Origin: Candidula unifasciata
Taxonomy: Eukaryota > Mollusca > Gastropoda > Stylommatophora > Geomitridae
Length of the DNA: 64,000 nucleotides
NCBI GenBank assembly: GCA_905116865.2
Contig: CAJHNH020001122.1
Coordinates: 56,001-120,000, forward strand
Reading direction: 5' to 3'
The notes beneath the pieces are model-generated. The model ran no database searches. It was not told the origin of the DNA and worked only from the letters and a program-made list of their open reading frames with translations. Numbering within the stretch: position 1 is the first letter of the stretch; the number at the start of each line of letters is the position of its first letter. This document shows positions 12,789 to 24,690 of the stretch, in pieces. A program made the translations under genes and the position numbers.

Positions 12789-13684
12789 GTAAGCATACAT
12801 TTATTTTACTACACGTTGTCGATTCGAGTGTGGCTATAAATAACAATTAATTTCATTTTATCAATCTGGGTTGTGATATACATCTACTTGCTGCAACGAG
12901 ATACGAAGACATGTGATATTCTATATTTCTGTAGTATTGTCTAACTTGTGTATGTGAGGAAGAAGGGTCCATAGCCGAAAAGATCACGTTTTGTTTGTGT
13001 GTGTTATATTGTGAAGCTCGATGACAATCTTTTGTTCGGTTTTATAGCTTTTCCTGAGATTAAAAACTTTGAGAGATTTAGGGAAGATAGCATTGGCGGT
13101 AAATGTAGCCTAATGCACACACTTCAACTGCAATATAAAGTGTTAGGCGCATAATTTCTCATAATTTTTTTTTTTAATCCGTGCCGGTACACAACCTATA
13201 GTGTCTTTGAATAGGTACCGGTGCTTATAACATTTTTTGTGGGGTAATAGTTAGCCCTGAAAATATGATGCTCAAGTAAACCATAACAAGGTAGATCTTG
13301 TTAGGTCTGAACATATTCAAGGTGACGGCATTGTATAAATTTGCCAGACCCTCGTCCATCCAATTTTGTAGCAGACATCTCTACACAGTTCCGGACATGT
13401 TATGGTACATTTTAGTGGGAAGATATGTATACAATGGCATTCGGTGTAGTAACCTAATCCGTTCCTGATCCTTCGACGTATACCAAACAAAACGTATACA
13501 AAGCGAGTGTCCTATGAAAAAAAAAGGGAGACTGATTAATCCATTGCTATGGGGATGGAGGAAGGAATTCTGTTATTTTTCGCTGTGTAAAGTAATTTGA
13601 TATACTGTCAATATTAACGTAGATTGAAGCAGCAGCAGTTAGATAAACTAACTTAAAATGTTATATCGCTGTACCTGTATTTTT

Positions 13685-13905
13685 TTTTTTAACGTATCCA
13701 GAAACCATGAGTTGTAAACCCCTTGGCTCGGTACTATGGATATTGCAACCCTTCGGCATTGATTCCATTATAGGTACCGTAAATCTGGGAGAAATGTGGC
13801 TTTTCTGCCTACCCCCGGGAGTGAACCCGGACCACAAGGAGCTCGTCACCCGGCCGCCGCGAAAGTCAGGTTTAACCAACTTCGCTAGAGAGCCGGGCAC
13901 CTGTA
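13685..13905 (-). repeat. SINE with tRNA-like head in intron 1 of locus 1
   Basis: The reverse complement starts near GCCCGGCTCTCTAGCGAAGT and has a B-box-like GGGTTCACTCCC, the two pol III promoter elements of a tRNA. GC-rich against the AT-rich intron. It could also be a decayed tRNA pseudogene plus flank. Confidence 0.6.
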
Positions 13906-14429
13906 TTTAAAGTGTCGAATGCCTACAAGGATGGTAATGAGAAGAGAGGATGCGATGTTATTGTCTGGAAGAAGTGACAATCTCCAATAAAACTTCCGGA
14001 ATGGGAAATTCTGGTGTTTTTATGTTTCTATTTTGTTTATATTTTGTTTATGCCTTTTTTCTCGATGCGCTGGTCATGGATGAGGCTTATCAGGTTTGAT
14101 ATTTACTAAAAATCTGAGCAAAAATTGTGTGCAGCTCTTTTTTCGAGATGTTTACAAAATGTGACATTGTCTTTCAACTCCAGACAATGATATCACGACT
14201 TGTTATGCTTCGTTTAGGTGATACTTGTCTGAACAGTCATTGACATCCATGGCTTTGTCTCAGAAAAAGAAAAAACAAAAGATAGCGGTGCCCTGATTAA
14301 TTTTTATTGCTTCTAGTTCGTGTTCCAAACACAAGTCCTAAATCACGTCTAAACCTATTCTATACAAAGTTGAACCTGTACGGAATCAAAGATGTCCAGG
14401 TACAACTGTAAAGTAAATTTACCTTTTCC

Positions 14430-14700
14430 ACGCCTTTAAGCGTATAGGGCATATAGAACTAGACCTATTATATACAACAAAATGAAAAAGACAAATGCTT
14501 TTCTTTGGCCACGTAATGCCAAGAGAGACATTGTAGAACATCCTGACAACAGGGCAGATCAGTTAAAGGGTAAGGGCAGACCATGAGAGATGATGCTGGA
14601 CGGGCTGAAACGATAGCATGGAGGGATATCATCAAGAGAACTGTTCCAGGCAACCAAGGATTTTGATCTGTTGGCAGGGCCCATGATGATATATATATTT
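14430..14700 (+). mobile_element. LINE 3' tail in intron 1 of locus 1
   Basis: The forward strand holds a broken version of the FFGHVMRRE...GRGRPREMM...WRAMI tail of LINE ORF2: tttggccacgtaatgccaag, ggtaagggcagaccatgaga and gcagggcccatgatgat, with frameshifts. It ends about 185 bp before exon 2. Confidence 0.55.
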
Positions 14701-14884
14701 ATATATACACATAAAGGGCTACTCAGTAACTTGACCTTGAATAATAATAAATATGTTATCAATGTTAACTAAATATAACATATTTCAAAGCATGTGACGT
14801 GCATAAATATGCTTTAAAAGGTAACTTTAAAAATGTCAGTCCATAAATGCATATAGGTATATTCTCTGTTATTTCTTTTATAAG

Positions 14885-15099
14885 GTTTAGCAGTTTCCGA
14901 CTTGGGATGCCTAGTAACATTAATCTGGACAAACATATGCCTGACTCCAGCCTTCAGTGCGTCTGATCTCCCTTTCGAGCCCGAAGAGTTCCAGTATCTA
15001 ACAGGATCGTGGCCACACGTAACATTCACACGTGTCAGCAGCTGGATCACAGCAATCATCACACTGGAGAGATGTCTGTGTATTACAGCTCCTTTACAG
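14885..15099 (+). CDS. Locus 1 exon 2: TM2-TM3
   Basis: 215 bp, the same length as exon 2 in loci 2 and 4. Acceptor ataag before GTTTAGC, donor GTATGT after CCTTTACAG. Encodes GLAVSDLGCLV, WTNICLTPAF and ITLERCLCITAPLQ. Frame is intact. Confidence 0.9.
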
Positions 15100-15118
15100 G
15101 TATGTACATGTGAATGTT

Positions 15119-15385
15119 TGGAACCACCTTGGTGTAGCGGCTCTACGCTTCGCCTAAGTATCCGTAGACCATGGGCTCGAATCTGAACAATGCCAGACTA
15201 TTTTGATTTCCTTAGAAAATAACCCCGGCTCCAAGGTCGACAGCCTTGAGTGTGCACGAGGTAAAGTTCTGAGAAGTAAAGGCAAATGGCGTGATGTTAA
15301 GCACAGCACCCACCCAGTGACGTTTCCTATGTAAAATATATTTTGTCATTGTGTTCCCAATACGCGAGAAGCTGTGGAAAATTAC
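15119..15385 (+). repeat. Type B SINE 20 bp after the exon 2 donor
   Basis: Second copy of the 11512 element: gaaccaccttggtgtagcgg at the start, gttcccaatacgcgagaagc near the end. It begins about 20 bp downstream of the locus 1 exon 2 splice donor. Confidence 0.7.
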
Positions 15386-15581
15386 CCTTTGTTTTTCCTT
15401 TTATATATAAATACATGCAGCTATGGCAGTAAAATCCAGAAGAGAATTGTGTACATTCGTCCAATCCTTCACTTTGGTCTTGTTCTAACTCTTGAGTTCT
15501 GCCTTGCAAATTCGTTTTATAGATACGGCCTAATGGCATGCAGACTGTTGGGTAATCGTCTATTATGTAGATGTACTCCGA

Positions 15582-15800
15582 CGTCATCTGTGGCTTAGTC
15601 GATGCGAACGCTTTGTAACGCTGGAATGCTGGGTTCGATGCCAGCTGCGGGTCATGCACTTTGCGTTGGTTTCGACAGTGGTGTTAAAAAAGCTGACCGT
15701 CCAGAATGCAAAGACAAACTACTGGACGTAAATTTGCCTACAAAAACCACACTGTTGGGGTTGGTTCTGCAACGTAAAGGATACGCAACTAACCTAACTC
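15582..15800 (+). repeat. tRNA-derived SINE, type A
   Basis: Has an A-box-like tggcttagtcgatgcgaacg and a B-box-like GGGTTCGATGCC. The body includes gcgttggtttcgacagtgg and tactggacgtaaatttgcct and ends in ggatacgcaactaacct. Further copies are at 29481, 51351, 62041 and 62965 (-). Confidence 0.8.
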
Positions 15801-16164
15801 CGACGTCAGAGAAAATGCGTTAATTAATCGCCTCCTACGACATGTTGGTAAATGACAGTGGGTCCACTTGCCCCTGTAAAATGCGGACCTCGAAACGTGG
15901 GCAGGGAATTTTGAAGGTAATGAAACAGTTTCATCTGTCAGTCTTCCATTCTTCACTGTTAGCCTCTTCCATCAATGTCCAAGGTGATTTCAGTATATAC
16001 TGACACGAAGTTGCTTGAGAAAGTTCACAGAATAGTCAAGTCGTGTCTGAATTAGTAATTATGACAGGGAAAAACACGTATATTCTCGAAAAGAAGTTAC
16101 AAAGATATGTTTGTATCTTGTGTACGCAGCGACGTTAGAGTTGAAATGATCTTAGTTGAGTTCC

Positions 16165-16551
16165 GCTTCTTCTTCTTCTTTTGTCAAAATCTGCTTGTGC
16201 CGCTAGGCGTCGCAGTCTATCAGATGATCGGCAACCGAGCCCGGGGCGCGCTCATCATTCGTGATGTTATGAAAGTTGAAGTTGACTCCTCAATCCATGT
16301 TCTTCTTGGTCTTCCCCTGCCTCTTGGTGTTTCGATTTGTTTGTATGCTTGTTGCTGGCATCGTTGGTTCCATTCTCATTAGGTGACCAAAACCATTTCA
16401 TTCTTTGCTTCTCAACAAATTTAACGATGGGTATGTTCCAAAGTACTTGTAATCACATCGTTTCTCACTTGATCTCTTCTGGTTTTATTCGCAGCCATTC
16501 CAAACATCTCATTTCACAGTTAGTCTTCTTCGTGTTCTTTTGTTAATGTCC
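16165..16551 (-). mobile_element. 5'-truncated LINE 3' end, reverse strand
   Basis: Matches 35662-36075 along its length, from ttgtcaaaatctgcttgtgc to gttcttttgttaatgtccaa. In the 35.7 kb copy the reverse strand encodes the LINE ORF2 tail (WTLTKEHERRLTTCEMRCLR). Here the frame is more broken. Both copies are truncated at nearly the same 5' point. Confidence 0.75.
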
Positions 16552-16634
16552 AATGACATTGATAACCTAATGTCGGTATAAAGATTGTATTTATAATTTG
16601 ACTTTTTATCTCAGCTAGGGGACAGCAGGGTGTT

Positions 16635-16960
16635 TTAAAATTGGGGCAAGCTGGTAGGCGACATTGTTGGCTTGTTGGATTCTTCTGCTTCGATCTCTCG
16701 GTCTATTTTACCATTGAATGTAAAGATACTTCCCAAGTATTTAAATTCTTGCACTTGTTTTAGGCTGTGATCTAGAATCTTTATGTCGAATGTTGCACTC
16801 TCTGCTATTCTCATGACTTCTGTCTTTTCAGTATTGATCTTCATATGATGCTTGAGGCAACTGTCGTGTAGTAGGTTTATGTGGTCTTGCAGCTGTTTAC
16901 TATCACTGTGAAATGTTGAGTTCCACAAAGATGTCATATTTTGTGTTTGCTTGACAAGTC
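16635..16960 (-). mobile_element. LINE RT thumb relic
   Basis: The reverse strand at 16937-16635 encodes LHDSCLKHHMKINTEKTEVM and VQEFKYLGSIFTFNGKID, the segment after the RT catalytic box of LINE ORF2 (MKIN..KTEVM, FKYLGS). The catalytic YADD box is not present in what remains. Confidence 0.75.
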
Positions 16961-18176
16961 ACCCTCACAGACAGAGTTCAATTTATAAAAGTTTTGTGTT
17001 TTCATTCTTGAAGGCCGAACCGTTGACAAGACAGTGTACGTTTATATCCTTCGTCGTCTAATAAGAGGCATTTAAAAGGAAACGCCCTAAAAACAGAGAA
17101 TAGGTGATATTGTGCTGCATGACAATGTGTTATCATATCGATGCCACTGGTAAAGCAGTCCTCCATAATGCATAATGTGAGTGCCTTAGAACTTCCTTAT
17201 ATTCTCGCGAACTGGCACCCGCAGATGCATTTTTGTTGTAATTGTTGTTGCAGTTTTTTTTTTTTTTTTCGCCTAAAATTGTCACCTGAAAAGGCAGCGA
17301 TTCAGTGACGCAAAGAAAGTTATTTCCAATTCTATAAAACACCTGAAAGAAGAGTCAAAGGACAGGTTCTAGTAATGTATCCAACAACTATACGAACGTT
17401 GACAAACGTTTTTGGTAACTTTTCAAAGTTGCCTCTTATAATGTTTCATGCTATATTCACATAACATGGTTTATAAATATAATACATTTGTTGTGGGAAA
17501 GGTAAGTCCTTGGAAGAGCCGAATGTAAGACGGGCCTACGTGGCCAATTTGTGACCATTTATATTAAAAAAAAACAAAGTATGTTGTTTCATTTGTCTTA
17601 GTGTTTCATTTGTACTTTGTTGTTTAAGCAACTTCCGTGTTTAAAGTTCAGTGCCTAGTTAGTTAAAACCTGACCGTTTCTTCTCTTGATATGCCTGATA
17701 TATTGTCATCTTCCTTGTCTGGTAACTTTCGCCACATGTACGTATTTGCTTCTTCTTCTTTTGTCGCTCTGCTTAGCTACAGAGCTTCGCAGTAATGAGT
17801 CATATAAAGTTCTTCGTCTTTTGTTAGTTATGGAGCTTGTATTAATGTCATACGGTGTTTCTATTGTGTCCCGTTCACTACTTCCATCTATGTCATTTCT
17901 TGGTCTGCATCATGCCTTGTAGCCTGCTGTTCTCATATAATACGGTCTATCTGCTGTCCGATATTGTTTCATTCTGACCAAACGAGCACATATTTTTGCT
18001 GCTTTGATGTTCTATGAAACCATTCCCTGGTACTGTGCCTACTATTGATCTTAGTTCTTCACTTGAGACTTCGTCTCTTCTTGTTCCCCACACACTCTAC
18101 GAATTTCTAATACATCTTATATCACATGTTGTAATTTTTCTTTTTTATTCGTGTACACATTTTCTTAATATTTCAG

Positions 18177-18716
18177 GTGAAAAATATTGTCACCCCAAAG
18201 AGGATGTCTGTTGTTACCATCTGCGTTTTCGTCATCCTCATCTTCAGTGTCTCACCGGTTTACGTTGTCAACAGCTTAGCAATGAAGTTCTACCCATCCA
18301 GAAACAAAAGTCTTATTGGCTTGGTGTTCACGAAAGACAGAGATCATATTGAAAAAGTATCGTACGTAATAAATAACATTGTTGTCTCTTTTAGCGCCTT
18401 TGTGGTAATAATTTTCTGCACTACAATCCTAGTGATAAAGTTAAATCGAAAAACCAAATTAAGAAAGACATTGGTTTCTAACGCACAGGGGGATAATATC
18501 TCCGGTCGTAATCAGAAGGTGGCAAAGATGGAATCAAATCGTATGCTTTAAATTTCTGGCAATGGTCGTTTAAGCCAAAGCTGACATTGGTTTACTATCA
18601 GTGGCATTGGCTTTATTTTGGAGTCTATAAACTCTTCAATGAACATTTTTATTTATTATCACATGAGTAGCAAATACAGAAGAACACTGCAGACTCTATT
18701 TTTTCCAAGACTATGA
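18177..18716 (+). pseudogene. Locus 1 exon 3 with TM6 deleted
   Basis: Acceptor tttcag before GTGAAAAATATT. Codons are open to 18551 (TAA). Between about 18535 and 18605 the sequence replaces the expected TM6 and third outer loop with a shortened stretch containing TAA and TGA. A remnant resembling the ITG...IG region precedes TM7. The same frame then carries LESINSSMNIFIYYHMSS to the TGA at 18714. Confidence 0.85.
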
Positions 18717-18782
18717 ACGGAATATATAGAACAATGATTGAAGGAATCATAAAAGTTCCACTCAAATTGTAAGCCAGACATT

Positions 18783-18807
18783 GAGAGAGAGAGAGAGAGA
18801 GAGAGAT

Positions 18808-18851
<44 letters not shown>
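18783..18851. repeat. (GA)n microsatellite
   Basis: GA dinucleotide array broken once by ataaaa at about 18806, immediately before the tandem duplication that follows. Confidence 0.95.
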
Positions 18852-18856
<5 letters not shown>

Positions 18857-19329
18857 TTGTTAGGAGTATTATCATTTTTGTGTCAGTCTAGTTTGAAAAA
18901 AAAAGGTAAAAGAATATTGTATGCACCAGTGAAAACAAATAGCGGGGTAAGAAAGAGTGAAAGATAATCCTAAAGATAAACTCGTATCATCACCATCAGG
19001 TGCCTTTGCTGGTTGGCGTGGGCGATCATGCCTCTCCATTATCTGCGATCTCCTGCAGCATGTATCAGTTCGTATGCCGACACACATGAGTAGCAAATAC
19101 AGAAGCACACTGTCAAGCATCTTCTCTATTTCTTCCTCTATCCCTCCTTCCACAGATCCAGTGGAAACAGCATGTTCTGTTTTGGCTCTCATAACATGGC
19201 CGAAAACTCAAATTGTCTCCTTTTGAGTCTCAGAAAAACTCGTATACTATTTTAAAATGTACCTCTGAAATTCCCAGATGCGAAGAGCTAGAGACCAGTG
19301 GTGAGTGGGCATATGTTGATAGCTCTGTA
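18852..19329 (-). mobile_element. LINE 3' end, tandem copy A
   Basis: The reverse strand carries a broken ORF2 tail: MRAKTEHAVSTGSVEGGIEE, EKMLDSV, then GEA before a stop. The unit repeats directly at 19330-19815 (copy B), sharing gggcgatcatgcctctcca, ataacatggccgaaaa and gtacctctgaaattccca. Copy A carries a 23-bp block at 19083-19105 identical to the end of locus 1. Confidence 0.7.
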
Positions 19330-19815
19330 GGAGTATTATCGTTTTTGTGATAAGTATATGTTAAAAACGTCAGGTAATGTATATACCAGTGCAAACAATT
19401 TAGCGGGGTACGAAGCCGAGTGAAAGAAAATCCAAAGATAAACCAGTATCATCACCATTTCAGGTGCCTTGCAATGCTGGCGTGGGCGATCATGCCTCTC
19501 CAGGCCTTAGTCTGCGATCTCCTGCCAGCATCTGGATCAAGTCGTGTGCCGACACACATTGTTTGCCAATGCAACAAGACTGTCAAAGCATCTTCTCTCG
19601 TTGTCTTCCTCTATCCCTTCTTCCACAGATCTTTCCAGTCGTCACAGCATGTTCTGTTTTCCCTCCTCTCATAACATGGCCGAAAAATGAGGACTGTCTT
19701 CTTTTGATGAATCAAAAACTCGTATACTATTGTAAAATGTACCTCTGAAATTCCCATATGCGAAGTGCTATTACTATACCAGTGGTGCAGTGGGCATATG
19801 TTGATAGAATCTGCA
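19330..19815 (-). mobile_element. LINE 3' end, tandem copy B
   Basis: Direct repeat of copy A, with several small indels. It ends with agtgggcatatgttgatag, which also ends copy A at about 19304-19322. The related forward-strand end occurs at 33700-33910. Confidence 0.7.
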
Positions 19816-19819
19816 GCAA

Positions 19820-20935
19820 ACCATTTTCTCCCTGATAAATTATGTTACCGAAGGAATGACGTCGGGTATTGAATATATATGAGATATTTGAATTTAACGA
19901 GTACGAAGCCGAGACGCACAGGAAAAAAGTTGACCAAATAAAACCCGTGCGAATTGGAAAACACGAGAATTTCAGATGTGGGCGCAATGCTAATGTGGGC
20001 GACGGAAGATTATAAAAGGCCTTAGAAAGAGCGAGTGGGCAGGCTCGTCTGAGTCAAGGAGCTGTGTGCATGTGGATAATTTGTTACGTTTGGTTGACAG
20101 GGTAAATCCATTTAATTGTGAGATTCTAAAGACCTACCTGGCCTTTCAGTTAGAGCAGACGGAAGCCGTTAGCCAGCGCTGATCGTGTGAGTTCGCCCGA
20201 CATGAAAAATTGTCGTTTTTGTTCAATGTCTGTTGTGTAATAGACTTCTGTGTATGCGTCTGAAGATAGAGTTGATATTTGCAAATTGATTTAATATTAT
20301 GTAAGTACCTCGATGTATTTTATGTCACCATGTACTGGCTAAAGTAACAACCGGTGAATAATAAAGAGTGACAAAGCATCGTGTCGTTCAATGTTGTCCA
20401 TTTTTCACCTGTTGAGTTGACTGTCAGTGCACGAGTGAGAACTCTGGATGTTTCATTGTATGCATGATGATAGGCTATCAAAATAATCAAAACACATAGC
20501 TGCATATAGGATTTAATGTGAGATTGAAGCAGTTCGCCACTTTGAGACAACAGCAGGCATGAGTAATTGTAAATTATAAAATGTAAGGTCACATGCCAAT
20601 CAGAGATATGAATGGAGGCGTGTGATATATGCAGCAATAAACCTCAAGGACTCAGAATACAGAAGAAAAAGAAGAGGGTCACATTCTTATATTGGTGTTA
20701 ATCTGTTCAGGGGTTTTCGAGATATTTGTTAAAATGTGAGGGCACACTTTTTGAAGTACACTGTAATACACCTTTTCATATTCTACCACCCATGACTGTA
20801 GATTACGTCAGTCTTCTTTGTGTGGGGTGGCCGGGAAGGGGAATGGGAGCGTTACAAGTGTCATCATTTTAAGGTCCTTGGACGTTTACATATTTCTACA
20901 TTAGATTTGATGTGACAATTTAAATCGCAAGTTGA
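19820..20935. other. Intergenic, no gene recognised
   Basis: Short ORFs only. The segment ggcgtgtgatatatgcagca...aacctcaaggactcagaat at 20615-20660 resembles the tail of the LINE relic ending near 29420. Confidence 0.4.
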
Positions 20936-20939
20936 GCTG

Positions 20940-21085
20940 AGTCAAGAATGCCCATCACTGCACTTAGGACATTTCCAGGCGTGCTCCGTCCTCATATTCA
21001 GCAGCCAGCGCAGAATTCCAATACTGATGATACTGGTCAAAATCATGTTATATGTCCGTCTTACCTTTCCTCTGAGTGTAGTGAA
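20940..21085 (+). repeat. Dispersed repeat F
   Basis: Shares gcgtgctccgtcctcatatt, cagcagccagcgca and atatgtccgtcttacc with 24475-24690 (+). A partial reverse copy is at 25285-25395 (accggtatcatcagtattgg). Non-coding; class unknown. Confidence 0.65.
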
Positions 21086-21089
21086 GCCG

Positions 21090-22660
21090 CAATTTGAAAG
21101 TTGTTGTGAAAGTTAACTTCCCAAGTTCACATATATCGCAGTTTGCAGTGACGATAAAATTAACATTTTACTTCAACAGTAACCTTGATGGGGAAGTGTA
21201 ATGAAATATAGGCAGAAAGGAGTTAAATGAACAAAGCATACATTTCAGACCACCAACAAGGCATACTAATCCATCACTGTGTGACATGACAGAAATGGGT
21301 GATTAGAAACCTGCCCTGGCCAGCGATACAGAACATCTGCACGATGACCAGAGTTGAATTGAGTGCGGTTATCATGGTAAAACCATGACATCTGACAGTG
21401 AAGGATGGAAACATATAATACAGAGGGAGGTGAGCAACGCGATGTACGTGTCCAACTGAAGATACGTTTATCCAAACGTGACCACCAGAGACTGATGACA
21501 GGGAGTGATTGAGAAGCACGCGAGAAAGGAGGGCACCGCTTAAGAGAACAGTTAGAACGGGACCGCTTGAGGAACAGTTAGGACTGGACCGCTTGGGAGA
21601 CGAGTTAGGAAAATTAGAGCTGTACTCCGTTTTAGAAGATATATATTAAACTTGGAGTTTAGCTAAGAGAGTGATTAAGGAAGTCATAGAGAGACATACG
21701 AATAGCCAGTAATAAGATAATGAAGTGTTCCTATACTATTGGTTATTGAAATGATGCATTCTGTTTGACTTGACAATATTGTGAATAAACCAGCTCCTGT
21801 GTAATTGTTACATCACTCGCCTTGTTCTTGAGTACGATTGAAGAGAGCTACATCTATATCCATAAAACACTTGGTCCGAACTAGGCACATCTATTTCTTG
21901 GGGGATGTGAAGACACGACTGTGTCACAGAAGCTGGTATGGCAAGTTCATATAATTTAACGTTGATATTAATTATGTATATAAAATTAACTTTGCACGCT
22001 CACTTAATTCAAGAATGACATTGATGTGAAATTTAGCATTGCAAGCTCACATTGTTTATCGGTGACACACATGTGCAAATAAACATATCAAGGGCAATAA
22101 CTCATAATTTACCATTGATATTGATTTAAAAGTTATACTGTTCAACACTGGTTTCTATTGTTTAAAGATACATTTTATCGCTATCTTGTTAAACAAAAGT
22201 GTTACAGTAAAACGGATGTAGAAATTACAATCTTCAATGCATGTCCATATAATTTATATTAAAAGTAAAGTTAAAGCAATGACAACGCGAACATGCAATG
22301 TGAACGTACGAACATTAATTGGAAGACTCAAGTCTACACATAATCAATGCATGCAGGCCAACCAAGGGTGCCTTACCTCTTATCATTTGTTAACCTGTGA
22401 CCACTACAGCACAAAGCAGGAAACAACAAATATGGGGTGGGGGTGAGGGGAGTAGGGGAGAAAAAAGGACCCTTTTACCCCAGAGACACAGCAGGTATCA
22501 CACCTGTACAGAAGAATCCCCAGTCACCTTGACCTCTCAGGATATTTCCTGGTTCCATGTTTAGGCCATGTTAACCTATGAGCCAGTGTCAGTTAGACAA
22601 TGTCAGTTCTGTTCCGATTTGTACCCAAGACCATGTGATAGGTTTTCCCTGACTAACTGA
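21090..22660. other. Intergenic, no gene recognised
   Basis: AT-rich with short ORFs that have no known domain. A short internal repeat, gaacagttagaacgggaccgcttgag/gaacagttaggactggaccgcttggg, occurs at 21547-21598. A G-rich patch lies near 22433-22460. Confidence 0.4.
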
Positions 22661-22670
22661 CTTTCTATCC

Positions 22671-22840
22671 CACTAGGACGTCACACAAGCGATAAACACC
22701 CGATGACACAAAGTGCCATGAGGATCACCGTGGAGAGGTCCCAGAAACCGCGTTCAGACAATTGGCCATATTGATGGCCTGCCTATATTGCGGCCCCTGG
22801 CAAAAGCCAGAGTGGGGATTCAAAAAACAAAAAATTAAGT
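22671..22840 (+). repeat. Dispersed repeat D
   Basis: Contains gataaacacccgatgacaca, gaggatcaccgtggagaggt and gcaaaagccagagtgggg. Same family as 42880-43095 and the split copy at 51195-51665. Class unknown, possibly SINE-like. Confidence 0.65.
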
Positions 22841-23396
22841 CCTAAAAAAGACATATTTAATAATAAGGTTTTCCCTTTACAACAGTTCTTTATCACCCAA
22901 TTAATTGTTGCGCAAAAAACAGAGGAGACGCTACGCATGCCTGTTATATCCTATTTATTTCACTGGAAATACATTGTCTTATATATATTGCCATATATAT
23001 ATATAGGGCTCTCCGTGCCCGTATGCATTGCCGTGATAGTCATAAGGAGAACTGACATAATTTAGCGATGCAAATTGTGACTGATCTGTGTCTGTTTGAA
23101 AGAATGTGTAGTGATTGTCGAATATAAAATACTTTGTTGTTAATAAATATGACACATTGTATTTACTTGTCAAACCGTTAACTTCCATTTATGTGCCTGT
23201 TATGTCTGTTTTTTAAAAGTTAATGTCTTTTTTTATTTTTAAAAGAAAACAATTCTCTACTTTTTTTAAAACTCAACTAATAGTATATTCGAAATAATTT
23301 CTTATCCACCAGTATGCAAAAAAAGGAGGAAATCATTACCTATTTCTTCTCTGTTTCAAGCTGTCGTAATTTCAGCTAACTCGTAGATGGTCGGTC

Positions 23397-24080
23397 ATTA
23401 TCATAATGTAGCAGGTCCTTTGCAGAACGTCGCTCTCATCACAGTCTGCCTGAAAGAAACTCGGTCTCTCGCCAGTTCTCCCGCCTCATGCACGTTCACA
23501 CATAAGGAGTCACTTACATTATGTGCCCATCTCTGTGACGGTCGGACCCCTGCCCCTCCTTCCTGGTACCATGCCTTCTGCTATAATTTTTTTCCAATCC
23601 GTCGTGGCGCTTAATATGACCAACATATTTCAGCTTTCGAGAAAGGATGCTGTTTGTAGCCAATCTTCCTTGATTTTCAGATCTTTTAAAATGTCACTAT
23701 TTCTCATCTTCTTTGTCCAAGATATTCTGAGAATCTTTCTATAGCATTTCAGCTCAAAAGCCCCTATTCTCTTTATTAAGGACTGAGAGATAGTCTGCGT
23801 ATGTCGCCACAGGGAAGATGCATGCTATCAAAATTCTAATTGTTATCTCCTTGATGGTGCTTAACCATCGACTGTTAAGGCTGTTCAATCTTTGCATTAC
23901 TATTGCCATCTTTCTTTTAATTTCTGTAGCACAGTCTCCTTTGTTGTTTATTATAGAGGCTAGATATTCCAAGTTTGTGACATTTTCAATTTCCTAATCA
24001 TTTATTGTTGTTTTTTTGTTTGTTTTTTTTGGGTGTAAAGGCTGTTTTATCTGTGGACATTATTCTCGTTTTCTTTAAAT
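23397..24080 (-). mobile_element. LINE ORF2 C-terminal part, reverse strand
   Basis: The reverse strand at 23972-23754 encodes MEYLASIINNKGDCATEIKR and KEITIRILIACIFPVATYA, the post-RT region. The 23620-23397 end is the same tail as at 1041-1338 and 42000-42240 (reverse of gcaggtcctttgcagaacgt). Multiple frameshifts. Confidence 0.75.
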
Positions 24081-24474
24081 TCAAGAACAGATTTTGATCT
24101 TCACTGTCGGTATCGAGAATATATATTGGAATGGAGCGTAAGCATCATAAAAGTCGAACACTGACGCTGAGGTGAGGGGACACGTGCACTTAAACTTATC
24201 TAGGATGACGAGTTCGATTACTACAGTGGTATTTACAGGATTCCTACTGTGTTGTGACGTGGTCTTTCTGTGTCTACTTCTTTCTTCTACACCGAACCGT
24301 GCAAACCATTACATCCATCATAATCATCATCACCATCATGTTGTGTCATTATACATCACATGTGACATAGTGTAGTTCTCCATTTTGTCCTTCCTAAGCA
24401 ATCCTTTAAAATCGTGGCTTGAATCAATTTCCAGCACCGTTAACCTATCTCAGCAACATTGGTCTTAGGTTAAA

Positions 24475-24690
24475 TCTTGGGCGCCCTGCTTTCATCAATT
24501 AGTTGAGTTGAGTTGAATTGATAATTTCCATCACAACATTTGGGCAATTCCCATGCGTGCTCCGTCCTTATCTTTAGCAGCCAGCGCACAGTTCCAACAC
24601 CGATGGTACCGGTCACACTCAGGTTATATATCCGTCTTACCTACCCTATGAGTGTAGTGAGCCGGTCAGACCCTCTGGTTACACCCAGGT
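24475..24690 (+). repeat. Dispersed repeat F, second copy
   Basis: Matches 20940-21085 (cccatgcgtgctccgtcctt, cagcagccagcgca) and extends 5' with gttgagttgagttgaattg. Confidence 0.65.

Larger units (their letters stand above)
12536..18716 (+). pseudogene. Chemosensory-type GPCR, locus 1, exon 3 broken
   Basis: Three exons (12536-12788, 14885-15099, 18177-18716) would encode a rhodopsin-like seven-transmembrane receptor of the gastropod chemosensory type. Introns are 2096 and 3077 bp. TM1 ends in TNVVNIICFVKQGFKDP. Exon 2 has the TM2 LAVSDL aspartate (residue 90) and an ERC triplet (146-148) in the DRY position. Exon 3 covers TM4 and TM5 and reaches NQKVAKM, where TM6 should begin, but stops occur at 18549 and 18582 and TM6 is missing. 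The TM7/helix-8 end (NSSMNIFIYYHMSSKYR) returns in the same frame and stops at 18714. Internal deletions rather than one point stop explain this. A truncated 280-aa product is possible but would lack TM6-TM7. All splice sites are GT-AG. Confidence 0.85.

Noticed and set aside
13685..13905. Functional tRNA gene
   Set aside because: A- and B-box-like sequences are present, but I could not fold a full cloverleaf with a clear anticodon arm, and the layout matches a SINE head.
18541..18601. A mini-intron (GTATGC to ATCAG) that would rescue locus 1 exon 3
   Set aside because: About 60 bp is very short for this gene family's introns, and TM6 would still be missing.
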